Origin: Maribacter caenipelagi
GTDB lineage: Bacteria > Bacteroidota > Bacteroidia > Flavobacteriales > Flavobacteriaceae
DNA: 64,000 nucleotides
Direction of reading: 5' to 3'
Assembly: GCF_004364175.1 (NCBI RefSeq)
Contig: NZ_SNZW01000016.1
Coordinates: 281,133 to 345,132, forward strand
Positions 8,839 to 17,772 of this stretch are shown one piece after another. The notes beneath the pieces were generated by a model. That model ran no database searches, was not told where the DNA came from, and saw only the letters and a list, made by a program, of their open reading frames with translations. Each line of letters starts with the position of its first letter. Position 1 is the first letter of the stretch. Position numbers and translations under genes: made by a program.

Positions 8839-9672
8839 TTATTTTTTCAATACATCAATCAAAGGGTCATATGAATCTACTTTTTCCTTAGACCATTTAA
8901 CCCAGTTGGAAATTTCTTCTTGGTTGTCATTCTCTGATGTCATTTTTTTTTCAATAGCATTTATATAATTTCTGATAATTTGAGCTTGTTGCCAGCGATT
9001 TGCATCGTCTACTAAATCATTAAATTTTTTCAGATCTAATTCACGCTCTTTAATTAGCTCTTCTTCCTTTTTCCTTTTTAATTCATATTCCTTGTGCCAA
9101 GCTTCTCTTCTGATTTTCTCTTTAATTTCTTTTTTTGCCCTTATCTCACAATAAGCTAAAATTGTAGACAACTTGTCTTCCAACTTCAGGATTTTTGCAT
9201 CGCTCCATTGGTATTTATTTAATTCTTCAATTCTAAGTGATAAAATCCCTGTAGGTTCATAAACTGAATAATACCAACTAGCTGTAGACTTGACTTTTAC
9301 CCTTTTTCTAGTTTCTCTGATACAGATGTTAAAAACTCTGCCTTCTACAATAATTTTAGTTCCGTTATAATTCTCATACTTTTCATTAGTTCTTACTTCA
9401 ATCTTGTGACCTCTATGAATGAAAAGTTTGATTAGGCTGTCAGTAAAGATTAATGCCCGTTTTATTAATTGCTTGGATACATAGATGTTAAAAATATCTT
9501 TGGAGGTATAAATTAATTGGTCCTCTGATTGAAATCTTTTATCTCTTGGTTTTGAAAGGTCTTCTTTAGCAGCTGTAATTAGTTTATGTGGCTTTATTAA
9601 CTTTTTAGGTACTTCTATATATTCGGGTAGTTCGCTTTCTATTTCTTTTATTAAACTTTTAAGTTCTGACAT
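8839..9672 (-). CDS. Conserved hypothetical protein with C-terminal charged coiled coil
   Basis: The 277-residue protein has a mixed N-terminal half (with WYYSVYEPTGILSLRIEE near 135-150) and a long, highly charged helix from about residue 170 (EIKEKIRREAWHKEYELKRK), ending in a compact helical tail with WVKWSKEKVDSYDPL. I recall similar proteins, with a basic coiled coil and the W-x-x-W-x-K-x-x-x-D-x-x-D-P ending, on plasmids and islands of many phyla, usually without a known function. It lies 42 bp after hsdR and 125 bp before the RT-nitrilase gene, so it is probably cotranscribed with both. Whether it helps either system is unknown. Confidence 0.75.
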   Translation of the reverse strand: MSELKSLIKEIESELPEYIEVPKKLIKPHKLITAAKEDLSKPRDKRFQSEDQLIYTSKDIFNIYVSKQLIKRALIFTDSLIKLFIHRGHKIEVRTNEKYENYNGTKIIVEGRVFNICIRETRKRVKVKSTASWYYSVYEPTGILSLRIEELNKYQWSDAKILKLEDKLSTILAYCEIRAKKEIKEKIRREAWHKEYELKRKKEEELIKERELDLKKFNDLVDDANRWQQAQIIRNYINAIEKKMTSENDNQEEISNWVKWSKEKVDSYDPLIDVLKK

Positions 9673-9714
9673 TGAAATAAACTTATTTTGTTACTTCTGG
9701 TATAAAAGAATCTA

Positions 9715-12684
9715 TTAATAATATTCTTTAATATAAGCATATGCTCTATCAAATAAAACTTGATCTTTAATCTTGTATTTCACCCATAGTATCTTCCTTA
9801 AAGAACTTTGAACTTCACGTTCTCCTTGATTAGATTGTTGCCAGCCAGGAAAGCTTACCATTCTTACGATGGTATCTATATCTAATACAATTCGTTCTAC
9901 TACGGCTGGAGTTTTATCTGTTTTAAGGTCTAAGAACAATTCTGTCAACGCCGCTTGGGGTGTTTTTTCTTGAATAAGTTCTTCCAATTCCTTTTCTGCT
10001 TGAACAGTTTCCTTAGCTAACTTGCAAAGTTCTTTCACAAATTCAATAGAGGTAATTAGTCCCTGTTCTGCTTTATCTCTTAATTCTTCAAGGCGATCAC
10101 TTAATTTTTTGAACTTAGGGTTTCCAGCGTGTTTCTTAAATCTTTTTGCTAAAATTTTTTCCAGTTTTTTAGCGTTTTTCGGGTCTGGATTATTGAATAT
10201 TTCTTCAATTACATCGGCATCTAGAACAAATTCATCTAATTGATGCACATCGCCTACATGAATATTTTCATGTATTAATTTAGTTGTTTGGGCTCCTAAT
10301 GAAAACCATAAAAATTTGCCCAAATTATCACCTGCCGGTTTTACAGATTCAAAAACTTGAGATAACCATTTGTAATCTTCATTGTAAATATCTAAAATCC
10401 TATCTGGGGATAATGATTCCCAAAGTTTTGATAGAAATTTATAATCTCTTGCAAATGCATCTTTTTTGACATCAGTGTTTATTGCATTTTGGGCAGCTTC
10501 AAGACCTTCAAAGCCACTTATTTTTCTGTTTACATCGATAAAATGACCTAAGGTGTCACGCATAGCTTGCGGTAACTTTTCTTTTAATTCAGATAGGTTT
10601 GATATTATTGTTTTTACACTTTCTTCATCAAATTGTAAAGCTTTTGCAGCATCATCAAAAACCCCAAAATAATCTACAATTCTACCGAAATATTTCTTCG
10701 GAAAAAGTCGATTGGTTCTACAAATTGCTTGTAGTAATGTGTGGTCTTTTATTGACTTATCCAAATACATGGTTTGTAATATTGGAGCATCAAAACCAGT
10801 TAATAATTTTGCTGTAACAATAATGAATTTTAAATCTGATTGCCTATCATTAAATTCATCCACCATTTTTTCTTGTTGGCTTTTGTCCATTCCCCACTTT
10901 TGCTTGAATTCTAAAGCGTCATTGGCAGAAGTTGAAATGACAACTCTACTAGCTTTTTCTGGAAAATAGTTATCTAATTCTTCTTTATATTGTACACAGG
11001 CATAGCGATCTGGGGTTACTATCATACCTTTAAAACCATGAGGATTTACCTTTTCATTAAAATGTAAGGCAATATCAGCTACAATTTTTGAAACACGTTC
11101 TGGAGATTTTAAAAAAGCAGCCATTTTTGCAGACTTTTTATTTAGTGCATCTGCTTCTTCATCTGTTAGAGCAGCACTTTCTTTAAACTCTTTAAATGCC
11201 TTGTCAATATTTTCTTTATCTACATGTACATCTACTAACCGAGGTTCAAAGTGGAGTGGAAGAGTAGCATCATCACGAATGGAATCTTGAAAGGTATAAC
11301 GTGACATATATCCTTCTTTATCTTCTTTTGAACCAAAAGCCCAAAAAGTATTCTTGTCTGCTTTATTTACTGGTGTTCCGGTAAGTCCAAAGAGGAAAGC
11401 ATTAGGAAGGGCTGCACGCATTTGTCTCCCTAAATCTCCTTCTTGTGTTCTGTGTGCTTCATCTACTAACACAATGATGTTTTCTCGTGCATTCATATTA
11501 GGTTTGGCATCCCTGAATTTGAAAATCATCGAGACTATAATTTTACGGGTATCCCGTTCTAACATCGTTTGTAATTCCTTAATGTTATCTGTGGTTTCAA
11601 CGTTTGCTATATCTGCTGCATTGAAAGTGCCGCTAATTTGAGTATCTAAATCGGTTCTATCGACTAGAATGATTACTGTTGGACTTTTTAATTCTGGAGT
11701 ACGCCTTAGTTTCTGTGCTGCAAAAACCATTAAGAAAGATTTTCCTGAACCTTGAAAATGCCAGATCAGCCCTTTTTTAATCTTACCTTCTTTTACGCGT
11801 TCTACTATTTTGTTAGCCCCTTCATATTGCTGAAAGCGGGGTATAATCTTAATTCTGCGTTTTTTCTTGTCTGTAGAGAATAAAGAAAAATTTTGTAGAA
11901 TATCTAGTAATCGTTCTGGACTTAATAAATCTGAAAGTTCTTTGCCAACTTCACCTAAGCCCAATCTTTTTGCTAAAGTATCATCATCGTTTTCTAATCT
12001 CCAAGGTGCCCAGAACTCTAACGGACAACGTATGGCTCCGTAATACAATTCTTTTCCTTCTGTGGCAAATGAAAGAATATTTGGCACAAATAATTGAGGT
12101 ACATTATCCTCATAGACATCGTGTATTTCATGAGCGCCATCTAACCAACTAACTGAAGGTCTAATTGGAGTTTTTGCTTCGCCGATAACAACAGGTATAC
12201 CATTTATCATCATTACGATATCGGGAATTTTGGTTTCACGATGACGAATACGATATTGGTTAGTTATTACATATTTGTTATTTGTTAAATCATCAAAATC
12301 TAATAATCTAACTGGTACATGTCGGTTGTTTTCCCCAAAAGGCATTGTTTTTTCACCTGTAAGCCACTTAAAGAACTCTTCGTTTGCTTTCACCAACCCT
12401 ACTTGGTTAACTGCTAATAGAACTGCTCTTAATTTATAGATGACTTCATCTGCTAAATCTGGATTAGCAGTAATCTCTGGATTAAGTCGAACTAATGCAG
12501 CTTTAAGTTCGTTTTCAACTAAAACTTCGTTGATACCCCTTTCTATTTCTGTAGAAGTTTGAAATTTCCAAGATGCTCCATATTTTATTTTGGTTTCATC
12601 AAGTCGATTTTCATTTAAATTAACTCCGCTAAGTTGGTGAATGATATAATGCTCTACGCTATTGAGTTCGTTAAATGCCATCAA
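9715..12684 (-). CDS. hsdR: Type I restriction endonuclease subunit R
   Basis: The 989-residue protein has the HsdR order. A PD-(D/E)xK nuclease comes first (RETKIPDIVMMINGIPVVIGEAK, near 150-170). An SF2 translocase follows, with Walker A HFQGSGKS near 313, DEAH (VLVDEAHRTQ) near 407, motif III FGLTGTP and motif VI-like AICRTNR. A helical C-terminus probably docks the methylase. It acts with HsdM and HsdS to cleave unmodified DNA after ATP-driven translocation. Unusually, it sits 10.4 kb from hsdS, downstream of the AbiE-like pair, whose second gene it overlaps by 14 bp (12671-12684). It may therefore be expressed from the promoter of that pair as well as from the hsdM side. Confidence 0.95.
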   Translation of the reverse strand: MMAFNELNSVEHYIIHQLSGVNLNENRLDETKIKYGASWKFQTSTEIERGINEVLVENELKAALVRLNPEITANPDLADEVIYKLRAVLLAVNQVGLVKANEEFFKWLTGEKTMPFGENNRHVPVRLLDFDDLTNNKYVITNQYRIRHRETKIPDIVMMINGIPVVIGEAKTPIRPSVSWLDGAHEIHDVYEDNVPQLFVPNILSFATEGKELYYGAIRCPLEFWAPWRLENDDDTLAKRLGLGEVGKELSDLLSPERLLDILQNFSLFSTDKKKRRIKIIPRFQQYEGANKIVERVKEGKIKKGLIWHFQGSGKSFLMVFAAQKLRRTPELKSPTVIILVDRTDLDTQISGTFNAADIANVETTDNIKELQTMLERDTRKIIVSMIFKFRDAKPNMNARENIIVLVDEAHRTQEGDLGRQMRAALPNAFLFGLTGTPVNKADKNTFWAFGSKEDKEGYMSRYTFQDSIRDDATLPLHFEPRLVDVHVDKENIDKAFKEFKESAALTDEEADALNKKSAKMAAFLKSPERVSKIVADIALHFNEKVNPHGFKGMIVTPDRYACVQYKEELDNYFPEKASRVVISTSANDALEFKQKWGMDKSQQEKMVDEFNDRQSDLKFIIVTAKLLTGFDAPILQTMYLDKSIKDHTLLQAICRTNRLFPKKYFGRIVDYFGVFDDAAKALQFDEESVKTIISNLSELKEKLPQAMRDTLGHFIDVNRKISGFEGLEAAQNAINTDVKKDAFARDYKFLSKLWESLSPDRILDIYNEDYKWLSQVFESVKPAGDNLGKFLWFSLGAQTTKLIHENIHVGDVHQLDEFVLDADVIEEIFNNPDPKNAKKLEKILAKRFKKHAGNPKFKKLSDRLEELRDKAEQGLITSIEFVKELCKLAKETVQAEKELEELIQEKTPQAALTELFLDLKTDKTPAVVERIVLDIDTIVRMVSFPGWQQSNQGEREVQSSLRKILWVKYKIKDQVLFDRAYAYIKEYY

Positions 12685-13366
12685 TTATATTTTGAAAACG
12701 TTCTTTAATAATTTCCATACGTTCATCTGCCTGTTCATAATACAAGCTACCGCTAATTGCAGTCATGACACTACGGTTTTCCGTAAATGCCTTTAATTTT
12801 TCTGCTAGGTATAATTTTATATCGCTATTAGAGGCTAAAACCTGAGCATCAATATCTGAGGTATAGTTAAATAAATACACTAAATCTTCTAGGTCATGAC
12901 TTGCATACAAGTCCTTTATACCTCGATCAAGAAAAGCTTCGATTTTAGTAGCTAAGAAGTAGGGTAGAGGTAATACTTTAATAATGATGTCCTCTAGATT
13001 TACTGCTATACTCTTATCAAATCCTTTTTCAAACCAAGGGTTAGAAGGTGCCCACCCAACAGATTGAGTTGACATAACGTCAATTTTTAAATCTTCATAT
13101 AAAAATCTACAGATAACATCTTCTTCTGAGCTTTGGTAAAACCCTTTTGCATTTAAATCTTGGCGTAATTCTTCCAACTTGCTTGGTGTTGCTATCTGAA
13201 AGGTAAGGTCTATATCTTTTGTAGGGCGAACATCTTCTGCTGCTGAGTCATTTATATAAAGACTTACTACTGCACCACCTACATAAACTACTTGTTCGTT
13301 TAAACTTCCCAATGCTAAGGCGACTTTCTTTGTTGCCTCCTTATTTATTAAGGTATATTTTAACAT
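12671..13366 (-). CDS. AbiEii-like nucleotidyltransferase (probable toxin)
   Basis: The 231-residue protein has the nucleotidyltransferase core: VVYVGGAVVSLY near residue 27-38, then RPTKDIDLTF with the D-x-D metal pair near residue 51-55, and a later Asp in LKIDVMS. This fits the AbiEii/AbiGii family, whose members act as toxins by nucleotidyl transfer to RNA or protein targets. The gene overlaps the preceding regulator gene by 7 bp and the following hsdR by 14 bp, so expression is probably coupled. Pairing with an HTH protein is typical of AbiE modules. Toxic activity is inferred. Confidence 0.8.
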   Translation of the reverse strand: MLKYTLINKEATKKVALALGSLNEQVVYVGGAVVSLYINDSAAEDVRPTKDIDLTFQIATPSKLEELRQDLNAKGFYQSSEEDVICRFLYEDLKIDVMSTQSVGWAPSNPWFEKGFDKSIAVNLEDIIIKVLPLPYFLATKIEAFLDRGIKDLYASHDLEDLVYLFNYTSDIDAQVLASNSDIKLYLAEKLKAFTENRSVMTAISGSLYYEQADERMEIIKERFQNIIDGI

Positions 13367-13878
13367 AATTTTTGTTCTAGAATTTCTAATGCTTTGTTTT
13401 TCTCGCGCGCACGACCAACGCGAACGGCATCAAATAACGCTAGTAATTTATGAAGGTTTGAATCTAAATGGACAGCTTTTGGTACTGTTGGATATAATGG
13501 AATTATACTTTGACCTCTGTCTTTACCTTTTGCATATGGCCATACATATTTTTCATCACTTAAAAATTCCTTGTCTAATGGAGGTGCACTATGAGCTGTT
13601 AAAGTACCTCGTACAATCGCTCCTGGGTGTTGTGGGAATGAGACAGCCAAGCCATATTTTATAAAATCGAAAAATAGCTTTCGATTAACTTCTTTTCCAT
13701 TATTAACTAAAAGACCCGCATAAGTGGACCGGGATAAAGAACTGCTTATTTCTGATTGACTCATTTCTAAGCTTAACGCTAGATCTATTTGAGTATACGA
13801 AGGGTCGTTTAAAGAAATTAACTTTGCTAATACCACGATATCTTGTGGTTTCATTTGATGTAAATTGCTTTTTTTCAT
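13360..13878 (-). CDS. HTH transcriptional regulator / AbiEi-like antitoxin
   Basis: I use the ATG at 13876-13878 (172 residues), because the longer frame from 13923 would place the operator half-site inside its own codons. The N-terminal half has an HTH with YTQIDLALSLEMSQSEISSSLSRS; the rest is an uncharacterised domain with GTLTAHSAPPL and YPTVPKAVHLD. The position just before an AbiEii-like nucleotidyltransferase suggests an antitoxin-regulator. A 17-bp inverted repeat (13889-13905 / 13947-13963) immediately upstream is the likely binding site for autoregulation. A distant relation to AbiEi is inference from context. Confidence 0.7.
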   Translation of the reverse strand: MKKSNLHQMKPQDIVVLAKLISLNDPSYTQIDLALSLEMSQSEISSSLSRSTYAGLLVNNGKEVNRKLFFDFIKYGLAVSFPQHPGAIVRGTLTAHSAPPLDKEFLSDEKYVWPYAKGKDRGQSIIPLYPTVPKAVHLDSNLHKLLALFDAVRVGRAREKNKALEILEQKLC

Positions 13879-13888
13879 AATTATCGTG

Positions 13889-13963
13889 TATCGCGATATG
13901 CAATAATATGATATAACTTTCATAAATACAATTTATTATGAGTAAATATTGCATATCGCGATA
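13889..13963. promoter_or_regulatory. Operator: perfect 17-bp inverted repeat before the antitoxin gene
   Basis: TATCGCGATATGCAATA (13889-13905) and its exact reverse complement (13947-13963) flank a 41-bp spacer. Each arm also contains the self-complementary word TATCGCGATA, so each could bind a dimer. The first arm ends 11 bp before the ATG at 13878. This suits an autorepressing HTH antitoxin; binding is inferred. Confidence 0.75.
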
Positions 13964-13999
13964 TGAGATATTATTAAAGGTTTTACACTTTGGTATCGT

Positions 14000-14956
14000 T
14001 TAATTCCAGCAATTTTGGTAAGTCAGTTCTTCAATTTTCCATAAAGCTTCGCGGGCGTTTAATTGGTTAAATTCCCGTTTTTCGTATTCGGTTAAAGATT
14101 CCCAATCCCTTTCATACTGTTTCCATACTGGAATATTTTCTGGATTTACATTTGGATATATGTGAATAGCATCTCCATTTATATCTTTACCTGTGATTCT
14201 GTGATTGTCAATTGAGATTTTTGAAAAACCAATCACTAAGGGTGTGTGGTCGTAGTTTTTTATGGCTGAAACCACATCCTTTAATACGGGTTGAATAAAT
14301 ACCAGAGTAATCTCTACGCTTCCCAATTTTAGAAACTTTGTTTGGTAAATAGTTGTAAAAAGGATTTTTCTTTGAGTCAATTCCAAGATAAAAAGGCCAT
14401 AATCGAATTTTTTAATTTTTTCTTGCAGCTCCTTTTGTTTGCTTGCTATTTGGGATAACTGCTCATTAGACATAAAGAGCTTATTGATAATATTGACAAA
14501 AAGCTTAGCATTTCTATGAGGATAACCTATTGGGCCGCTTACGGTATGTTTTTTAGGATGCATTTTGGTATTTCTCCATTGCCTGGCCCTGTTTAATTCG
14601 GGTTCTAGAAAAGAGAGTTCCTTTTGTTTACAAACTTCGCGGATAAGGGTATTTAAGGATTTGTCATAAACCACTTCTTTCTTATTAGGTTTTTGCTTTA
14701 AAGGAATTTTCAGCTGATGCGCTTTTAGTTTCAATGCTAATTCCATTATAAGTAGCGCTTTTTCCACCGCAACATCCAACATCTCATAATGGTAATACGC
14801 ATGAGCCATAAGGTAGGTTACCGTTTCAAACGCCTCAATTACATCTTTTGGTACCTTATCGTGAAATTTGCCTGGTACCACATATTTATCTACAAATTCT
14901 TCCTTGGTAGTTATACCCCAAATTTCCCATCTCTTATCTGGCTGGTACCATTTCAT
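14000..14956 (-). CDS. Predicted HEPN-domain protein (candidate RNase effector)
   Basis: The 318-residue protein is not a family I can name. Its first ~170 residues are helical and contain RQWRNTKMH, where Arg128, Asn129 and His133 match the HEPN RNase motif R-N-x3-H. The motif is preceded by long helices (VEKALLIMELALKLKAH; LNTLIREVCKQ) as in HEPN proteins. The C-terminal half is mixed alpha/beta with two Trp-rich ends and no recognised motif. It starts 9 bp after the GIY-YIG gene, so the two are probably translated together. A role as an RNA-cleaving abortive-infection effector is inference. It could instead be a DNA-modification-dependent sensor. Confidence 0.6.
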   Translation of the reverse strand: MKWYQPDKRWEIWGITTKEEFVDKYVVPGKFHDKVPKDVIEAFETVTYLMAHAYYHYEMLDVAVEKALLIMELALKLKAHQLKIPLKQKPNKKEVVYDKSLNTLIREVCKQKELSFLEPELNRARQWRNTKMHPKKHTVSGPIGYPHRNAKLFVNIINKLFMSNEQLSQIASKQKELQEKIKKFDYGLFILELTQRKILFTTIYQTKFLKLGSVEITLVFIQPVLKDVVSAIKNYDHTPLVIGFSKISIDNHRITGKDINGDAIHIYPNVNPENIPVWKQYERDWESLTEYEKREFNQLNAREALWKIEELTYQNCWN

Positions 14957-14965
14957 TTGTTATTT

Positions 14966-15784
14966 CTATTTTATGCCTCTGGCAATTCTCTTACATTCAT
15001 TACGCAAATCAATTACTTCATTAAGCTTGCCGGGGTTTCCTGCTATATTTAATAAAGGTGAATACGCATTAAGTAATTTGCTTTCTGTTTCGCTTAAGTG
15101 AGTCTCAACAGCTACCCAGTTAATAATTAAGTTAGTGTTTATCCAAGAGATAATTTTTTGCTCATTCGCTTTGGAAAACTTGTAATTATTTTGATTTCTC
15201 ATGCCCACTAAGGAACCTGTTTCTGGTCTATACCCTAGAACGGCACCTAGACTTCTAAAAAAGGTACCATGACCTTTTGCACGTAATTCTTGCCCTAAAA
15301 ACCTTTTCTTTAAACTTTTTGAGGCTAAACCTATGTATATAATATTATGATTTCTTTCGTGTAGGATTTTAGTGAAGTTAGAACTCAACGCTTTTATATT
15401 TTTTATTCTAATACAATATAAGCCAGGTTTGTCGGGAATATTAATTTCACTCTCTTTAATTGGTTTGAAGTTTTTTTGACTCATTAAAACTTTCATAAAT
15501 AAATTTGAGTTAGACAAAACTCTATTTGCAGAAACTTTATTTAATTTTTTTACAGCCTTTTTAGGCAAAATACCTGTCTTACTTTTTAAGTTAATTAGAC
15601 CATCTATTTTACTAAATAAATGTGGATAGTTTTTAACTCTTGCACCAATTTGACTGCTAGCTATTTGTGAACCATTTTTTTTAGTATACCAACTATTCTT
15701 ATTCAGAATAGTAGCAATATCCTTTGCAGATAAAGATTTATTTGACTTTACTAATACTTGTTCAATGGCTTCGTGTAATGTCAT
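14966..15784 (-). CDS. HARE-HTH plus GIY-YIG nuclease
   Basis: Residues 1-70 form a HARE-HTH-like winged helix: TLHEAIEQVLVKSNKSLSAKDIA, then SSQIGARVKNYPHLFSKID. Residues ~118-250 form a GIY-YIG nuclease: GLYCIRI from residue 121, YIGLASKSLKKRF from 150, a conserved Glu in LSETESKLLNAY, and the closing SPLLNIAGNP. HARE-HTH domains are known to be fused to restriction endonucleases and are thought to read DNA modification; GIY-YIG provides the nuclease. I infer a modification-aware restriction enzyme. It lies 29 bp after the helical-repeat gene and 9 bp before the HEPN-motif gene. Confidence 0.8.
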   Translation of the reverse strand: MTLHEAIEQVLVKSNKSLSAKDIATILNKNSWYTKKNGSQIASSQIGARVKNYPHLFSKIDGLINLKSKTGILPKKAVKKLNKVSANRVLSNSNLFMKVLMSQKNFKPIKESEINIPDKPGLYCIRIKNIKALSSNFTKILHERNHNIIYIGLASKSLKKRFLGQELRAKGHGTFFRSLGAVLGYRPETGSLVGMRNQNNYKFSKANEQKIISWINTNLIINWVAVETHLSETESKLLNAYSPLLNIAGNPGKLNEVIDLRNECKRIARGIK

Positions 15785-15813
15785 ATGCTAATTATATAAA
15801 TTTAGAATAGTAA

Positions 15814-17772
15814 TCAAAATCTAAGATTATGGTTAGTCTCAAAATTTCTCTCTTGTTCAATCAATAAATCAAATTTGGCAGACATTTTTGAGGAAAAAAC
15901 CCGTACTTCTTCTAAGGGATGATTGCTCAGAGTTTGAACCAGTTCTTTTCTTCTCAAATAAAGTAATTCAGCACTGTTTGTGTGAATAGTATATGATGTT
16001 AATGATTCCTCCAACTTTGCAAGCATTTTTCGATTATTTCCATAATTATCAATTAAAGAGATTACTTCAGGTTCAAATTTTAATTTACTGTCGTCTTGGT
16101 TATATTTTTGAAAAATTTTAAGGCAATGCATAGCAACTACTTCTCGGTTCCCAGGTTTTTCTTTAACCCACTCTAAAAGTTTTGAATTATCAAAAGAAAT
16201 AGATGATAAGAGGTAGCTAAAGGTAAGGGGTACGTTTTGTTTTTCAATAATATAATCTCCAATTAACGGCCAGGATTTATCCCAATATTGGTCTAGAAAA
16301 AAATATACTAAAGAATTTAATAAGGTGCTATTTTGGAAGCTAAAGTCTTCATAGCATTCAAATATCTCGCTAAGAATAAAATTAATATTTTTTATATTTG
16401 GATTATCAATAACGGACACCTTAATCAGTTCTTCGATGTGTAAAGAATTGTTTATAAAGCTTGTGTTGTATAGTATTTCCTTTTGATATATTAATGGATT
16501 AACAATCTCTTTTAAGGCAATCCATCGTCTAGGTTCGTTTCTTATTACTCGATCTAAAATTTCTAATGTAAATGATAAATTAATATTATTTAACCAAGAT
16601 GTTAGTTCAATTAATTCATCATTAGTTAAGTGCAGAATATCAATGTATTCTAACAGTCTTAAGTAATTTGGATTTTGAATTAGGAAAGGTTTTATAAGTG
16701 CTAAATCGCTTAGTAGAATAGGTTTTAAAAATCTTGTTAAATGAATTCCAATTTCAATCGTATTTTTATTATTTAAAGCTAGGTCGATTGCTTTTCTGGT
16801 AAAATCATCATTATCGACTCCATGTACCAAACCATTTATAAATAAAATATTATGCTGTTCTTTATCAATTCTATCCAAAAAGGAGAATGCGTTTTCAAGC
16901 AAAGAATGATGGTTGTAATCTGATTGTCCTATTTTTTCTGCAAAATGATATGTTTGCTTTTGTTCATTAACTAACAAATTAGGAAGTGAAGTTTCCCAAT
17001 CAACCTTATTTTCAATATACTTTTTCGCAAGGTCCTTTGCTCGCTTTTGAGATAAATCATTGTAACTGCCATTTTCATTTCGCTCACTTAAATACGGAGC
17101 ATCAATAATAATCGTTTTAAGTTCTTCTTCTGTCGTTTCTATTTTAAACTCTTCTAGGAATGCTTTAAGGCTCAAAATATCTTCTTTGATTAATTTAGGT
17201 TGTGATATTATTAAGGCATCAATATTACTTCTCAACTTAATAGGGAGATTTCCTTGTTTAACAACTAGTTTCCTTATTAAACTAAATATTATTTCATAAT
17301 TGCCGTATCTATATTGTTCTTGTAACCTTTCAATTATTTTTTGTTCTATTAATTCTAAAAGATAAGAGTCATTGGTGTTTAAAGCGTCAATTAAAGCTTC
17401 AAAAGCATATTTATAATATTCTTTAATTTCATTATAATTTTTAATATCAACATCCTGGTAATTGTCAACTTCTGACTCACCGTTTGTTGTACCAAAAAAT
17501 CTTTCTGTTTTTAAAATTGAACCATATATATGGATTAGAGATTCAGTTATGCCAAAATCTTTTTTTAGACTATCTAATAGTTCTATTCGCTTTTCTAAAT
17601 TTAATGCGTTGTTAGATAGATATATATAAAACTTGTTTCTAATACTAATTAAAGCATCGTGCTTATAATCACCGTCAGAAATGGATAATTGGTATAACAA
17701 GGCTATAGCTTTGTAGGCAGTTATTTTATATCTCGCAAGCTTATTAAGTATATCTACAATATCATCATTCAT
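15814..17772 (-). CDS. Large helical protein partnered with the TIR-like ATPase
   Basis: The 652-residue protein has no motif I recognise. It is rich in Leu, Ile, Asn and Lys, with repeated amphipathic helices and no membrane segment or signal peptide, so an alpha-solenoid-like scaffold is the likely shape. Its ATG directly follows the TAA of the upstream ATPase gene in the same reading frame (TAAATG at 17775-17770), so the two could be two pieces of one ancestral STAND-type protein or a translationally coupled pair. In STAND defence proteins the helical C-terminal part senses the phage trigger. That role here is inference. Confidence 0.65.
   Translation of the reverse strand: MNDDIVDILNKLARYKITAYKAIALLYQLSISDGDYKHDALISIRNKFYIYLSNNALNLEKRIELLDSLKKDFGITESLIHIYGSILKTERFFGTTNGESEVDNYQDVDIKNYNEIKEYYKYAFEALIDALNTNDSYLLELIEQKIIERLQEQYRYGNYEIIFSLIRKLVVKQGNLPIKLRSNIDALIISQPKLIKEDILSLKAFLEEFKIETTEEELKTIIIDAPYLSERNENGSYNDLSQKRAKDLAKKYIENKVDWETSLPNLLVNEQKQTYHFAEKIGQSDYNHHSLLENAFSFLDRIDKEQHNILFINGLVHGVDNDDFTRKAIDLALNNKNTIEIGIHLTRFLKPILLSDLALIKPFLIQNPNYLRLLEYIDILHLTNDELIELTSWLNNINLSFTLEILDRVIRNEPRRWIALKEIVNPLIYQKEILYNTSFINNSLHIEELIKVSVIDNPNIKNINFILSEIFECYEDFSFQNSTLLNSLVYFFLDQYWDKSWPLIGDYIIEKQNVPLTFSYLLSSISFDNSKLLEWVKEKPGNREVVAMHCLKIFQKYNQDDSKLKFEPEVISLIDNYGNNRKMLAKLEESLTSYTIHTNSAELLYLRRKELVQTLSNHPLEEVRVFSSKMSAKFDLLIEQERNFETNHNLRF

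Noticed and set aside
13703-13954. 83-codon minus-strand frame across the operator
   Set aside because: It overlaps the HTH gene in another frame and runs through the inverted repeat; no family resemblance.
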